The notes beneath the pieces are model-generated. The model ran no database searches and was not told the DNA's origin. It worked only from the letters and a program-made list of their open reading frames with translations. Of a stretch of 64,000 nucleotides of DNA, positions 9,734-18,907 are shown piece by piece; positions within the stretch are counted from its first letter, which is position 1, and every line of letters starts with the position of its first letter. The stretch is from the NCBI RefSeq assembly GCF_027497175.1, contig NZ_CP114901.1, positions 3,782,001 through 3,846,000 of the forward strand, given 5' to 3'. The translations under genes and the position numbers were made by a program. The DNA comes from Verrucosispora sp. WMMD573. GTDB taxonomy: Bacteria; Actinomycetota; Actinomycetes; Mycobacteriales; Micromonosporaceae.

Positions 9734-10722
9734 GCGCGGCCACGGCGAGCAAAGCCGAACTGGAGGCCGCCCGGCTGCTGCTGTCGCGGATGGGCATCTC
9801 CCCGGCGGACCTGGTAGCAGCGTCGTCGGACCGTCCGCCGGCACCGACGTTCGCCGAGTACGTGCCGGTCGTGGCGGCTGCCGTCACCACGGGCACGCGA
9901 CGGGCGTACGGCTCGTACTGGAAGCGCGTGGTCGAGCAGTGGGGCGCGCGGCGCATTGACGAGCCGACGCCGTCGGAGATCGAACGGTTGGCGGAGTACG
10001 TCAAGACGCACGTGGTGGCCCGGCGCAACGCCCGGGGTGGGCGAAGTGCGGCGGAGCATCTGATCGCTGCGCTGCGGTGCCTGTACAAGCGGGCCGTGGC
10101 CGACGGGTACATCGCTGCGGCGGACAACCCCGCCCTCAAGGTGGCCAAGCCGCGGCGGCTACCCAGCACCAGACGAGCGGTGGCCGACAGCAGGTTGGCG
10201 GAGATCAACGCCGTCGCTGCCAGCACGGGCGACGACCCGGCGCTGGACAGCCTGCTGCTGCGGCTGCACACCGAGACGGCGTGCCGCCGGGGCGGCGCGC
10301 TGGCCCTGCGGCCGGTTGACCTGGACCCGGACCAGTGCCTCATCCTGCTGCGGGAGAAGGGTGACACGGTGCGGTGGCAACCGGTCCCACCGACGCTGAT
10401 GAGGCATCTGCAGCAGCATGCCGAGGAACGCCAGGCGACGGAAACTGACCAGCTGCTGCGTTACCGCAACGGGCAGCCGATCACCTACCGGCGCTACGAC
10501 CATCTGTGGGTGCGCATCGGTGAGCATCTGCCCTGGGTCTACGTGCAGCAGATCAGCACCCACTGGCTGCGGCACACGACACTGACGTGGGTCGAGCGGA
10601 ACTTCGGCTATGCCGTGGCGCGCGCCTACGCCGGGCACTCCGACAGCGGCAGTGACGCTGGCACCACCACTACGTATGTCCGGGCGAGTCTGCAGGAGGT
10701 CGCTGCGGCTCTACTGGCCTGA
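9730..10722 (+). CDS. Tyrosine recombinase (second, AbrB-coupled)
   Basis: A 330-residue site-specific recombinase. The N-terminal SAM-like domain (residues ~35-130) is followed by the catalytic domain: Arg in TETACRRGGALAL, the HxxR box HWLRHTTL, GHS-type motif YAGHSDSG and Tyr in TTTYVRAS. The sequence differs clearly from the integrase at 6822, so it is not a duplicate. It overlaps the AbrB-like gene by 4 nt and is followed by a strong hairpin at 10736-10774. Confidence 0.88.
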   Translation: MSAATASKAELEAARLLLSRMGISPADLVAASSDRPPAPTFAEYVPVVAAAVTTGTRRAYGSYWKRVVEQWGARRIDEPTPSEIERLAEYVKTHVVARRNARGGRSAAEHLIAALRCLYKRAVADGYIAAADNPALKVAKPRRLPSTRRAVADSRLAEINAVAASTGDDPALDSLLLRLHTETACRRGGALALRPVDLDPDQCLILLREKGDTVRWQPVPPTLMRHLQQHAEERQATETDQLLRYRNGQPITYRRYDHLWVRIGEHLPWVYVQQISTHWLRHTTLTWVERNFGYAVARAYAGHSDSGSDAGTTTTYVRASLQEVAAALLA

Positions 10723-10735
10723 GCTCGAACCGACC

Positions 10736-10774
10736 GCGGGGTGGGGCTGGTTGCTACGTCCAGACCCACCCCGC
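10736..10774 (+). terminator. Hairpin terminator after second recombinase
   Basis: A perfect 10-bp stem, GCGGGGTGGG paired with CCCACCCCGC, with a 19-nt loop, 14 bp after the recombinase stop. There is no U-tract, as is common in actinobacteria. Confidence 0.6.
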
Positions 10775-10914
10775 CTAATCGGCTTCGCGCCAATCGCGAC
10801 GCCAGCCTGGATGGGTGTTTCAGTGGCGATGCGACCGAGGCGGCACCCGGCCGTTGACACCGCAACCCACCTCACCATGCATCGATCAGCAAGGGGGGCG
10901 CTCGATCCGAGAAA

Positions 10915-11574
10915 GTGTCATACGGTGGGCCTACCGTGGCGGCTGTGATCTCTGACTTCACCGCCGCGTGGGTGCCGTTTCAGCCGGTCCGGGAGTTCGT
11001 CACCGCTGCTGCCGTGGCGATGCGCTGGGCGGAGGGCCAGGCTGCGCAGCGCCGGCTGTCCGCCGTCCTGGTCACAGACCGCAAGGGCGAGTACCACGGC
11101 GAAGTGCTATTCGAGCCGTACCTGAAGGGCCGGCACGCCTCGCCGCGATCTCCGCGCGTCGACGTGTGCCCCGGGGCGGTGATCGCGCACGTGCCCACGC
11201 CGGAGGCGCTGGCGGTGGCGACGCGGCTGGCGCACGGCAACGCCCTGGTGGTGGTAGAGCATCCGAGTCCATGGCGATTGGCCGGCTGGGCCGGTGCCAT
11301 CGGCGCGCTCGACCTTGACACCGGCGAGACCACCCTGCTGGACCTGCGGGTGCGCGAGTACCTGGACGAGCTGGTGCGCTACGGCAACAACGGTTATGCC
11401 CGCGGGTACGGCCGCGACGGAGCCCAGCGGGTGCTGGCCGACATGGCCGCTGCCGGGCTGCTCGAGCGGGACGTCGTGCTCAGCGCGCTGAGCGCCTACG
11501 ACGTCTCGCCGCGCGCCCAGCTGGTCATCGCCGGCCTGATCGACAAGGTCACGCCGATAATGACTCGCCCATGA
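10915..11574 (+). CDS. Hypothetical protein
   Basis: About 219 residues from GTG 10915; in-frame GTGs at 10936 and 10945 are alternatives, and no clear ribosome binding site decides between them. The protein is well mixed in composition, with possible alpha/beta character (LSAVLVTDRKGEYHGEVLF, GNALVVVEHPSPWRLAGW) and a Gly/Arg/Tyr-rich stretch (RYGNNGYARGYGRDG). It has no recognised family. It sits between the recombinase module and the sigma-like gene. Confidence 0.65.
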   Translation: MSYGGPTVAAVISDFTAAWVPFQPVREFVTAAAVAMRWAEGQAAQRRLSAVLVTDRKGEYHGEVLFEPYLKGRHASPRSPRVDVCPGAVIAHVPTPEALAVATRLAHGNALVVVEHPSPWRLAGWAGAIGALDLDTGETTLLDLRVREYLDELVRYGNNGYARGYGRDGAQRVLADMAAAGLLERDVVLSALSAYDVSPRAQLVIAGLIDKVTPIMTRP

Positions 11575-11605
11575 CCTGCGGTTACCCCCTTGAAAAAATC
11601 TTGGA

Positions 11606-11622
11606 GAAAGAGTGGCGGGTAA
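11606..11622 (+). promoter_or_regulatory. 17-bp repeated upstream motif, copy 1
   Basis: GAAAGAGTGGCGGGTAA occurs here, 72 nt before the ATG of the sigma-like gene, and again at 12764-12780, 73 nt before the ATG of the gene at 12854. Identity of sequence and position implies a shared promoter or regulatory element, possibly recognised by the sigma-like product itself (inference). Confidence 0.6.
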
Positions 11623-11694
11623 TCGGAGCGGCCGCACAAAGGGGAGGACGTCCGGTGAGTCCTTGAGCGGACGCACCGCACCGAGAAAGGCGCC

Positions 11695-12533
11695 ATGCAC
11701 CCGGAAGCCGACGAGCCGACGGACGATGTGGCGGGATCGGGACTACAACGGGAACCGACCCGGCGCAACATCGCTGTCCCCGCTTCCTGGCTTGCCGACT
11801 TCGCTGGTACCCGCGAGGACCATGACCTCGACGAAACCGCCCGCGCTCTTCGCCGACGTGAGCGTCTGGCCGAGGACGCCGAATTGGTCGCCTGGCTGCG
11901 TCGGTACAACTTCACCGGCCGGGACTACGACCTGTTCGCCACCGAGCTGGCCCGATACGGGTACGCCGTCATGGTCGCTTGGATCCGTCAAGGCACCATC
12001 TTCGGCAAGTGCCGCGAGCGCGGAACCGGCCTGCCCGAGCCGCCGCTCGGGGCACTCAGCCGCCCTGACGTCGCCGAGGAACTCGCCAACGAGACCGTTG
12101 CCAAGGCGCTGCGATCCTTTCGCGACACCGTGCTGATCCCCGGCCGGTGGAACCCGGCCCGCGGCGCCTCGCTCAAGACGTTCTTCATCGGCCAGTGCCT
12201 GATCCGCTTCCCGAACATCTACCGCGCCTGGCTGAACAACGAGGTCCATCACGATCTGCTCGTCGACGAGCTCACCCTCTTTGACCACCCCGCCAGCGGC
12301 GGCCCGCCCGTCGACCCGGCCCAACTCGCCGTGCTCCGCCAGGAGGTGGACGTCCTGCTGACCGGCGCCCCGCCCCGCACCCGCACCATGCTGACGCTCA
12401 TCCTTGCCGCTACACCCAGGCGGACGTCGCCAGCCTGCTCGGCCTCACCGAGAATGCCGTACAGAAAGCCTTGTCCTACTACCGCACCCGCCTGACCGCC
12501 CCACAACCCGCCCATACCCGAAGGGGGGCATGA
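11695..12533 (+). pseudogene. Sigma-70-like factor with frameshift in region 4
   Basis: The first ~235 residues read as a sigma-factor-like protein: a helical region with VAWLRRYNFTGRDYDLFATE (region 2-like), RWNPARGASLKTFFIGQCL, and a linker leading to RTRTMLTLIL. The frame then leaves the family, but the -1 frame immediately continues with YTQADVASLLGLTENAVQKA, a textbook region 4 helix-turn-helix, ending at TGA 12531. One missing G near 12408 (GCCGCT where GCCGGCT is expected) would restore a 279-residue protein with LAGYTQADVA. It is either a pseudogene or a sequencing error. A purine-rich site (GAGAAAGG) precedes ATG 11695. Confidence 0.7.
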
Positions 12534-12539
12534 ACGCCC

Positions 12540-12848
12540 ATGCCGCAGCCCACCCCGGACCACGGCCCGCGACCCTCCGCGGCGACCGGGAAGTCGTCAG
12601 AGTCCACGATCCACGCCAAGATCGAGCGCTCCTCGCTCGGCACCGCCGACGCCCGTGCCATGCGCGCCCGCACTTCCACCGCGACCGCCCGCGCCATCGT
12701 CGCCCGGGCGGCTGGAGCGGCCTCGCGTACCCCCCCACAGCAATCGCGGCCGGAAAACCGGCCGAAAGAGTGGCGGGTAACCGGCCGACCAGCACATATG
12801 CCTCTGGCAGGAGCGGTCCAACCGAGACTGCACTACCAGAGGAGATGA
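12540..12848 (+). CDS. Small hypothetical protein downstream of sigma-like gene
   Basis: A 102-residue Ala/Arg/Ser-rich basic protein starting 6 nt after the stop of the restored sigma-like gene, so probably in the same operon. Codon usage has strongly GC-rich third positions up to about 12760, which supports coding; the last third is weaker and overlaps the second copy of the 17-bp motif. No family is recognised. A DNA-binding or anti-sigma role is possible but unsupported. Confidence 0.45.
   Translation: MPQPTPDHGPRPSAATGKSSESTIHAKIERSSLGTADARAMRARTSTATARAIVARAAGAASRTPPQQSRPENRPKEWRVTGRPAHMPLAGAVQPRLHYQRR
12764..12780 (+). promoter_or_regulatory. 17-bp repeated upstream motif, copy 2
   Basis: Identical to 11606-11622 and 73 nt before the ATG at 12854. 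Between motif and start, CCTCTGG pairs with CCAGAGG, placing the ribosome binding site (AGAGGAG) inside a stem. Confidence 0.6.
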
Positions 12849-12853
12849 TCATC

Positions 12854-13075
12854 ATGGCTCGAGGCGGCTCCCGCACCGTGGCCCGCAGCGCCAGGACAGG
12901 TCGGTTCGTCCGCAGCAGCACGGCGGTGCGGTCGCCGCGGACCACCACAACCGAACGCGTCGGACGCGGGACAAGCAACACCCGCATCGTCAACCGCAGC
13001 GCCAGCACCGGCCGATTCGTGACGGCAGCCGCTGCGGCCCGGCACCCGGGGACGACGATCACCCAGCGGGTCTGA
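12854..13075 (+). CDS. Small basic protein with 30-residue internal duplication
   Basis: A 73-residue, Arg/Thr/Ser-rich protein. It consists of two ~30-residue direct repeats, RTVARSARTGRFV...TTTTERV and RIVNRSASTGRFV...TTITQRV. ATG 12854 is chosen because GGAG at 12841-12844 lies at good spacing; ATG 12845 would be too close. It carries its own copy of the 17-bp upstream motif and is followed by a hairpin. Nothing in it indicates function beyond a likely nucleic-acid-binding basic character. Confidence 0.6.
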   Translation: MARGGSRTVARSARTGRFVRSSTAVRSPRTTTTERVGRGTSNTRIVNRSASTGRFVTAAAAARHPGTTITQRV

Positions 13076-13089
13076 CGCGACCCGCGATC

Positions 13090-13122
13090 GTGAGCCCTTT
13101 CCCCACCCGGGAGAGGGCTCAC
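13090..13122 (+). terminator. Hairpin terminator
   Basis: The 9-bp stem GTGAGCCCT/AGGGCTCAC encloses a C-rich loop, 14 bp after the small repeat protein. The stem is symmetric, so it may also serve the convergent minus-strand gene. Confidence 0.55.
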
Positions 13123-13238
13123 AATGCTTACGCCGTTGTGGCGCCGGCACCAGACGGATTGAGATGCCCCGGGGACCGCATCGTTCCGACCCTTAGCTCC
13201 GGGTCGGGGCGATGCTGGCTTCGGGGCCGATCCGTGGC

Positions 13239-13862
13239 TCACAGCTCGTTGTCGGTAACGTTCAACGCGAGCTCGTTGGCCTTTGTCCGCTGCTGCGCGG
13301 TCCGTCGAATGATCTCGTCCCACACGGGCTCACCGACGGCGATCGCCGCTGCGATCCATCCGCCCGCGCCCTGAGGGTCGCCGGTGCAGTGGTAGCAGCG
13401 GCAGTCCACCTCATCCCTGATCCGCCGATCGCGATGGATGCGCCCACCGGCGGCGAACCTGTTCGCCTCCCAGGGATCGATTCCGGCCTGTGTCAGGTAG
13501 GTGCGGGCAGCTTCGATCCACCGTCTCGGCGAGAGCATCGCATTGCCATGCAGCTCGACCAAACCGAGGTTTCCGTTACAGCCGGCGCACAGGAGTCCCC
13601 GTACGCACCGACCGCACGAATCTCGTCCCGGGCAGCACAAGTGGTCATGGTCGACCGGCAGGGGCACCAGTCCGACCGGGTAGCGCCATGCCGGGCCGCC
13701 GCAGATTCCGCACCCGCCGCCCTGCGCCCGCAGTAACTCCCGGTGCCGGGCCGCAGTAATGCTGTGCCGTAGCAGCGCCTTCTTCGGTGCCTCCAGGCAG
13801 CACACGTCGGAGGTGGGGTACGTGGGGATCAGCCCGAGCAGGCGGGCGTCGGCGATCGTCAC
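13239..13862 (-). CDS. Endonuclease VII-type HNH nuclease
   Basis: A 207-residue protein with a zinc-binding HNH core: CGICGGP, then VDHDHLCCPG, then CVRGLLCAGCNGNLGL, the pattern of the recombination endonuclease VII (phage T4 gp49-like) family. The His-Asp-His triad and the four Cys are intact. Such genes are common on actinobacterial plasmids and phages and may act in branched-DNA resolution or defence. It starts at GTG 13862 and converges on the small gene at 12854. Confidence 0.8.
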   Translation of the reverse strand: MTIADARLLGLIPTYPTSDVCCLEAPKKALLRHSITAARHRELLRAQGGGCGICGGPAWRYPVGLVPLPVDHDHLCCPGRDSCGRCVRGLLCAGCNGNLGLVELHGNAMLSPRRWIEAARTYLTQAGIDPWEANRFAAGGRIHRDRRIRDEVDCRCYHCTGDPQGAGGWIAAAIAVGEPVWDEIIRRTAQQRTKANELALNVTDNEL

Positions 13863-14158
13863 ACGCCGGATTATGGCGGCTGGTACGTCACCGATCGGGC
13901 ACGATTGCGGAGCCTGGGGAACCCGGCTGCCCCGTCCTGCCGGGAGCGAGATATGGCCATTGCTTGTGCAAGCTGGCCCACGGGCTGCGAGCGCTCTTCA
14001 CAGACGACCTTGGGGCCACATGCGTCGCCACCGTTAGCACGTGGTACCCCGCGTCCGCGGCAGATACAACCTGCGCTAACTGTGCCGCCGGCCAGGTGCA
14101 GCTACGCCAGCCGAGATGCAGGTCTCAGCCCGGGCTGCTCGCTCGCCGGGAGCCTTCA
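13863..14158. other. Gene-free stretch before mcrC
   Basis: No convincing coding frame, RNA gene or strong hairpin is seen between the endonuclease start and the mcrC stop. It separates the promoter side of the nuclease gene from the 3' end of the restriction operon. Confidence 0.4.
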
Positions 14159-15346
14159 TTAGTTGGCCACATGCATGGCCTGCTGAGCCAAAAGGTTGAT
14201 CTCGATGAGGAGATCGCGTGGCGGCGCGGACAAGTCGAGGGGATAGTGCACGATGTCGATCTCGGTGTTGCGGACGCGCCGAGGGCCGGGCGGCGACGCC
14301 CCTTGGGCGTACACCAGCCAGCCGGTGCGCAGGCGCAGTGCCGTGCAGTAGGCGAGCATTTGGTAGGCGTCGGCGTTCGGATAGCCAGAGGCAATTCCTT
14401 CCAGCTTGTACTTGGCATCGAAGACTGCGACGGGCCGGTCACCGGCGATGTGAACGATGTCGGGTCGGATGGGAATGGTGAGCTCGGTATCGAGGTGCGC
14501 GCCATACTGACTGTCGGTGTGGCCCGGATATTCCACTAGGGATTCGCGCAGCGCCGTGGTGACGAAGTCCTCGAAGACCTTTGCCATGTTGACGACGAAC
14601 GCGGCCATCGTGACGTCGCCGGGTCCCGGTTCGGCGGACTGATTGCGGAGGACCAGTTCGGCGAGCCTGAGCGCCGGGAGGTACCGGGCGTTGAGACGGC
14701 TGGGTCTGTAGGTCGGCTGCGGGGCGCCGTGTGGCAGTACCCGAACCCCGTCGAGGCGGCCGTCCAGATGAGTCAGTCGCGACCGTGCTTCGGCGGGCAG
14801 CCGCGGCACCGCGAGCATGCGTCGAAGTGCAGTGCGCAGAATCCGATTTTCAGCAATGTCCGCGGCATACTCGTCGAAGCGGACCTCGATCGGCAGTGGC
14901 ATAGCGGGGCGACGGGAGAGTTGGTCTGCGAACCTGATCCGGCCCCGGACCAGCGGCAGTGCCTCATCGGTCACGACATAGCCTTGCAGGATTCCCGGCG
15001 CGAGTGCACGTTCGACCTGCCGGATCAGTGACTCCGCCAGGGCGGCCCACAGGTCGGGCTCCGGCTTCGCGGTGACGTCTTCTGGCCGGAACCCTGGGTC
15101 CAGCGCGTAGCCGAGGAAGAAGAGCAGCCTGGCGATGCCAACCTTGGGCCGGACCTGGACGTCGAGTCCGGCTGTCCGCACCGCGCCGACCTTGCCGGAG
15201 GGCAGGACGTGCCACCATCCGTCGCTTTCGGGCCGAAGGCTGACGAGGCCCGTCGCGCTCAGTGCGGTCGCCTGATGGTCGTCCATTTGGTGCCGGACAC
15301 CGACGCGGTCTAGTTCGGCGAGGCTGATCGACGCGGACACGGTCAC
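14159..15346 (-). CDS. mcrC: McrC-type nuclease subunit of McrBC restriction system
   Basis: A 395-residue McrC homologue, the subunit that cuts modified DNA together with the McrB GTPase. The N-terminal OB-like part (VQVRPKVGIARLLFFLGYA) is followed by the family signature FDEYAADIAENRILRTALRR and a C-terminal PD-(D/E)xK nuclease: FEDFV, RPDIV and FDAKYK carry the catalytic Asp, Asp and Lys. GTG 15346 overlaps the stop of mcrB (GTGA), so it depends on translation of mcrB, which is interrupted by an IS here; expression of McrC is therefore doubtful. Confidence 0.9.
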   Translation of the reverse strand: MTVSASISLAELDRVGVRHQMDDHQATALSATGLVSLRPESDGWWHVLPSGKVGAVRTAGLDVQVRPKVGIARLLFFLGYALDPGFRPEDVTAKPEPDLWAALAESLIRQVERALAPGILQGYVVTDEALPLVRGRIRFADQLSRRPAMPLPIEVRFDEYAADIAENRILRTALRRMLAVPRLPAEARSRLTHLDGRLDGVRVLPHGAPQPTYRPSRLNARYLPALRLAELVLRNQSAEPGPGDVTMAAFVVNMAKVFEDFVTTALRESLVEYPGHTDSQYGAHLDTELTIPIRPDIVHIAGDRPVAVFDAKYKLEGIASGYPNADAYQMLAYCTALRLRTGWLVYAQGASPPGPRRVRNTEIDIVHYPLDLSAPPRDLLIEINLLAQQAMHVAN

Positions 15347-15797
15347 GGCTGCGACAGAGTCGGTGGCTCGGCTGCTGGGACGTCGGGTGGCCAGGGGCCG
15401 ATCCGGGACCGGACGGCGGCGAGTCCGAAGCGGTTGCGGATCTGTGTCCTGGTAAGCCGGCCATAGTAATGCTCTTGCAGCAGCGGCAGTAGGTCATAGC
15501 GCCACACCCGCTCAAGCCCTGCCTCCGTGTCGAGGTTTGGCTTCATCAGGTAGGACGGGCCAATCTTGAAGTCATGGTCCTCCTCCCCGATCGACTCGTT
15601 CAAGGCGGCAAGCAGCGATGCGCGTTCATCGCCGGGTTTGTTGTTGGCCTTGAGCCACTTGCTGAGCACGTCGCGCACCGGCGGGTCGTTGGGATGTAGC
15701 TCGACGAATGCAAACCTGCGTCGGATGGCCGCGTCGACCAAAGCGATCGACCTGTCGGCGGTGTTCATCGTGCCGATGATGAAGACGTTCGGGGGCA
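15343..15797 (-). pseudogene. mcrB: mcrB, 3' part (separated by IS)
   Basis: The C-terminal part of the McrB GTPase. It resumes with PPNVFIIGTMNTADRSIALV, containing the NTAD motif characteristic of McrB, and AAIRRRFAFVEL, followed by the C-terminal helical lid. Removing the IS and one GCA copy joins it in frame to the upstream part as EAFNLPPNVFIIGTMN. The GCA target duplication is at 15795-15797. Confidence 0.88.
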
Positions 15798-15872
15798 GGG
15801 CCTTGCCCCCTGATCTTGGACACTTGAACCTGGGATCGTGATGGTCCTGGGAGTCAGGAGTCCTGAAAGATC

Positions 15873-16187
15873 ATGGTGAATAAGCACTATCCGCCCGAGT
15901 TCAAGGCCGAGGCGGTCGCGTTGTATCGGTCCAGGCCGGGCGCGACTATCGCCTCGATCGCTGATGACCTGGGTGTGAACCGGGAGACCCTGCGCAGCTG
16001 GGTGCGGCTCGACGACGAGCGTCGTGGCGGCGGTGCGCGTACGCCACGGCCGGCCGTGGCCGGCGGCGAGGCCGCCTCGGTCGAGCAAGAGAACGCCGAG
16101 TTGCGGCGCCGGGTCCGCGAGTTGGAGGAGGAGCGGGACATTCTGCGGAAGGCGGCCCGGTATTTCGCCGGGGAGACGCGCTGGTGA
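15873..16187 (+). CDS. IS3-family transposase OrfA
   Basis: A 104-residue OrfA. It has an N-terminal helix-turn-helix (YPPEFKAEAVALYRSRPGAT... ETLRSWVRLD) that binds the IS ends, and a C-terminal leucine-zipper-like coiled coil (ENAELRRRVRELEEERDILR) for multimerisation. It overlaps orfB by 4 nt (GTGA); no A-rich slippery site is evident, so coupling may be by reinitiation. Confidence 0.93.
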   Translation: MVNKHYPPEFKAEAVALYRSRPGATIASIADDLGVNRETLRSWVRLDDERRGGGARTPRPAVAGGEAASVEQENAELRRRVRELEEERDILRKAARYFAGETRW

Positions 16188-17083
16188 ACCGCTTCCAGTT
16201 CGTCGCCGACCACCAGGCACGCTACGGCGTGAAGCGGTTGTGTCAGATCCTGAACATCGCCCGGTCCAGCTTCTACTACTGGAAGGCCACCGCCGGGTCG
16301 CGAACTGCTCGTGACGCTGCGGACGCGGCTCTGGCCGCCCGGATCCGCCTTGTGCACGCCCGTCATGACGGCACCTACGGCGCGCCACGGGTCACCGCCG
16401 AGCTCCACGACCGGGGCGAGCGGGTCAACCACAAGAAAGTGGCCCGGGTGATGCGCCGCTACCGGATCCAGGGCCTGCGGCTGCGCCGGCGGGTGCAGAC
16501 CACCATCGCCGACCCCGCCGCGCAGAAGGCACCGGACCTGATCGGCCGGGACTTCACCGCCGAGGCGGTGAACCAGCGCTACGTCGGCGACATCACCTAC
16601 CTACCGGTCGGTGAACGCGGATTCCTTTATCTGGCAACGGTTATCGACCTGCACTCACGACGCTTGGCGGGCTGGGCGATCGCCGATCACATGCGCACTG
16701 ATCTGGTCATCGACGCCCTGCACGCCACGCAACGGACCCGCGGCAGCCTCCACGGGGCGATCATGCACACCGACCACGGAGCTCAATACACGTCCAATGC
16801 CTTCGCTGCCGCCTGCACCACCGCCGGCGTTCGGCAGTCGATGAGCAAGATCGGCAGCTCCGCCGACAACGCCCTCGCCGAAGCCTTCAACGCGACCTTC
16901 AAACGCGAGACCCTGCAAGGCCGCCGAGCGTTCACCGACGAACGCGAAGCACGCCTGGCCTCGTTCCGATGGCTGCACCGCTACAACACCGTCCGCCGCC
17001 ACTCGGGGCTCGGACAACAATCCCCGATCACCTACGAGAACCGCATCCGAACGACGCCCGCTATGCTGGCCCCCGCCGCATAA
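16184..17083 (+). CDS. IS3-family transposase OrfB (DDE)
   Basis: A 299-residue catalytic subunit. The HTH_21-like region (DGTYGAPRVTAEL) is followed by an rve integrase core with Asp in YVGDITYLPV, Asp in MHTDHGAQYTS and Glu in ALAEAFNATFKRE, a complete DDE triad. The frame is intact and ends 30 bp before the right inverted repeat end. Confidence 0.93.
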   Translation: MNRFQFVADHQARYGVKRLCQILNIARSSFYYWKATAGSRTARDAADAALAARIRLVHARHDGTYGAPRVTAELHDRGERVNHKKVARVMRRYRIQGLRLRRRVQTTIADPAAQKAPDLIGRDFTAEAVNQRYVGDITYLPVGERGFLYLATVIDLHSRRLAGWAIADHMRTDLVIDALHATQRTRGSLHGAIMHTDHGAQYTSNAFAAACTTAGVRQSMSKIGSSADNALAEAFNATFKRETLQGRRAFTDEREARLASFRWLHRYNTVRRHSGLGQQSPITYENRIRTTPAMLAPAA

Positions 17084-17113
17084 CCCCGTGTCCAAGATCC
17101 GGGGGTAAGCCCC

Positions 17114-18907
17114 GCAGGTTGAACGCCTCGGATGGTGAGTACTGCAACCGAATGGTGGCGTCGCGGTACTCCAGCAGGAAGTAAAGCTCACCGAACACCT
17201 TGGCTAGGTTGGCCCGGTTGATCTCATCCACGATCAGTACGTACGGCCGCTCGGGATTGTCGCGTGCCTCAACCGCGATCTCACGCAGCGGCCCAGGCGT
17301 CTTGGCGAAGGCGACCGACCCGCCATCGGCCCCTTCGACGGGCCGGAAGCCCTCGAAGAAGTCCTCGTAGGCGTACGACGGATGGAATTGCACCAACCGT
17401 ACGGCATCTCGCTCGGCGACATGCGCGGCGAGCGCTCGGGCGAGGTACGTCTTTCCTGTTCCCGGCGGTCCGTACAAGATGATCTGCGAACGGTCCTGCC
17501 ACAGCTCGATGAGGTCTTGTAGCCACGGCCGGGCGATGTACAGCCTGGTCGCAAGATCCTCGGTCGCGTTCGGCAGCTTCGGAACGACGCGTGCAGGCGG
17601 TGGGATCCGCTCGGACGGCTCAACCGTATCGGACGACTCCGCGCTGGCGTCCACAAGTGCTGACAGCACCTCCAGCGCGCCGGTCAGGTCGACGACCGTG
17701 CCTTGCTGATCCAGTTCGGCCGGTATCGGTGCCGGCAGCGTCTCGACCGGCAGTGGGGGAGTCGCCAGCCAGCCGGCTGGACGACGCAGTCGCGCACCGC
17801 TGTCGGCCGCGTGGTACTCCGGGTCCCCGTCGATGACGCCCAGGTACAGGTGGTCATCGACAAGCGTCACCACGATGTCGTCGCTATCCATCTGGGACAG
17901 GAACGCGTGGTACTCGTTGGCCAGCGCCACCCGCTGGGCATAGTCGAGGTGCTGGTAGCCGGAATCGACTGTGGCCCGAACCTCGGACTTTGAGGCCCCG
18001 GGCGGCACGTCGCCGAAGTGGGACGCTGCCAAAGAGACGAACGACTCGCCCGTCCAGCGGGTGGCAAGTTCGTGCCCGCCTTGGCGGGGTCGTACGAGCC
18101 AGGCGCGGCGCTCACCAGGCGGCCGGTCGGCCTGCTTGCGCCACTGTGCGATGAACGGCGGCTGGTAATAGTCCACCGCCTGCCCTGCCTCGCGCTGGAG
18201 ATGGACGGTGATCTCGAATAGGTCGCGGTTGAGGTCGCCGGTGAGCGCCGTGTCCGGCTCAGCAAACGCGGCCCGGATCGCCTTCTTGTGCGCCATGTTC
18301 AGGATCGGCAGGAAGTGCGTTGGGTAGGCGAGGTACAGCAACTCCTCCCGTAGCGACGGCATGATCTTGTGCTGGTAGATAGCAGCCTGCCAGGCCCAAG
18401 GGCCGGTGAACGCCTGCTCTCGCTGCTCCGCCGGCAGCACCCACCAGTTGCACACCAACTCGACGGCGTCCACCAGCCATTTCCACAGCATGGTGTGGGC
18501 GCCGGTTCCGCCGTTCCATGTGCCCTGCGTAAAAGCCGCCAACACACGCTCGGGCACCGCGACGGGCTGCCGCATCCAGCTCAGCACCGTCAGCACCCGC
18601 TCGCGCAGCTTCTCTGGCGTCAGGTTCAGCAGCGGTAGTCCCTGCAGCGTCAGCAGCTCTGCCGCCAACTGGATTGCCTCATCCGACGCCGAGGCGAGCT
18701 GACGCTGGAGCTTCACCATGAACGGGTCTTTGCCCAGATCAGGCTGCTCGTTGTACCAGCGGTGCAGGTCCTGGGCGACATCCAGATTCCACACCGACCG
18801 GTCGGGCGTGAACAGCGACCGTCCCTGACGCAGACCCTGATCAATGAGGTCCCGGCCTACCTGGCGGACCAGCTCATCGTGACGTGACGGGATGATGACG
18901 TCGTCGC

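Larger units (their letters stand above)
15798..17113 (+). mobile_element. IS3-family insertion sequence (1316 bp), copy 1
   Basis: The ends are imperfect inverted repeats of about 26 bp: the left starts GGGCCTTGCCCCCTGATC, the right reads GGGGCTTACCCCCGGATC on the other strand, with three mismatches. It is flanked by a 3-bp GCA duplication (15795-15797 and 17114-17116) and carries orfA and orfB. It lies inside mcrB, antiparallel to it. Two more copies occur at 47940-48886 (truncated) and 48887-50202. Confidence 0.95.
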
